From Bdellovibrionales bacterium (GTDB taxonomy: Bacteria > Bdellovibrionota > UBA2361 > JAGRAS01), in the NCBI GenBank assembly GCA_020434465.1, contig JAGRAS010000103.1, positions 1 to 6,321 on the forward strand: DNA of 6,321 nucleotides, written 5' to 3'. Both the position numbers and the translations under genes were made by a program. Under the pieces are notes generated by a model, which searched no databases, had not been told where the DNA came from, and was given only the letters and a program-made list of their open reading frames with translations. Positions 6,161-6,321 of the stretch are shown one piece after another. Positions within the stretch are counted from its first letter, which is position 1. Every line of letters begins with the position of its first letter.

Positions 6161-6321
6161 AAAGACTTAAACCTGCAGAACTATTGAAACTTGCTGAAGA
6201 GTTTAAAATTGAAGGCGCTAATACGATGCGTCGGCAAGATCTAATATTTGGTATTTTATCCAATCAAGCAGATTCAAACGGCAATATTTATGGAGAGGGC
6301 GTTTTAGAATGTCTTCCGGAT
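6142..6321 (+). CDS. rho: Transcription termination factor Rho, N-terminal 60 residues, 3' end outside window
   Basis: Rho is a hexameric RNA-dependent ATPase and helicase that binds C-rich nascent RNA and terminates transcription. The visible part is the N-terminal helical domain: MNLNELKRL at 1-9, the MRRQDLIFGIL helix at 29-39 and GEGVLECLPD at 51-60. It closely follows the E. coli pattern (MNLTELK, MRKQDIIFAIL, GDGVLE), and the next residues would be the start of the RNA-binding cold-shock-like domain. There is no long Asp/Arg-rich N-terminal insertion of the kind found in high-GC actinobacterial Rho. The frame stays open to the window edge. The RNA-binding and Walker motifs are outside and not checked. 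Its own promoter and long structured leader suggest control separate from the upstream operon, plausibly by autogenous termination. Confidence 0.95.
   Translation, partial: MNLNELKRLKPAELLKLAEEFKIEGANTMRRQDLIFGILSNQADSNGNIYGEGVLECLPD

Noticed and set aside
6078..6263. Reverse-strand open frame of 61 codons across the rho start
   Set aside because: Spans the rho leader hairpin and the rho coding start; low-complexity Ser/Phe/Leu translation, so a chance frame.

Overview
The window is a contiguous piece of a bacterial chromosome carrying a conserved housekeeping cluster, all on the + strand: rpsB (3' end only), tsf, pyrH, frr, uppS, cdsA, rseP, tsaB, then a 262-bp gap and the first 60 codons of rho. 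It is AT-rich by eye. The gene order, the short (218-residue) EF-Ts, the RseP-type site-2 protease with one evident PDZ domain, and a Rho beginning MNLNELK point to a Gram-negative, proteobacteria-like organism. It resembles the old 'Deltaproteobacteria' and neighbouring lineages (for example Bdellovibrionota or SAR324-like) more than Gammaproteobacteria. That placement is inference from gene order and remembered family sequences, not a search.

Layout: 1-256 is the end of ribosomal protein uS2 with a charged low-complexity tail. 257-322 is a spacer with a weak hairpin. 323-2286 holds tsf, pyrH and frr (translation elongation, UMP phosphorylation, ribosome recycling) with gaps of 14 and 9 bp. 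2295-3975 holds uppS and cdsA (undecaprenyl-PP and CDP-diacylglycerol synthesis, feeding the cell wall and phospholipids). Between those two is a 40-bp spacer with two perfect 7-bp inverted repeats that overlap each other; the second covers part of the cdsA ribosome-binding site. 3983-5116 is rseP, an intramembrane protease, and 5130-5879 is tsaB, a subunit of the tRNA t6A-modification machinery. Junctions of 7-14 bp indicate one polycistronic transcript from at least tsf to tsaB. In the well-known enterobacterial order dxr sits between frr and uppS and bamA follows rseP; neither is here, and tsaB follows rseP instead.

5880-6141 has no conventional gene. It starts with a good sigma70-type promoter whose -35 box overlaps the tsaB stop codon. 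It continues as a roughly 230-nt rho leader rich in inverted repeats, some with overlapping alternative pairings, and ends with a perfect 8-bp hairpin and a G-free tract just before the rho ribosome-binding site. E. coli rho is autoregulated through its leader, so this is the most interesting part of the window. A 12-codon ORF lies near the leader's 5' end, but its only visible ribosome-binding site falls at or upstream of the predicted transcription start.

I see no mobile element, CRISPR array, tRNA or rRNA gene, toxin or defence gene, and no evidence of a novel multi-gene system. The coding content is ordinary core genome; the points worth a second look are regulatory RNA and DNA structures.
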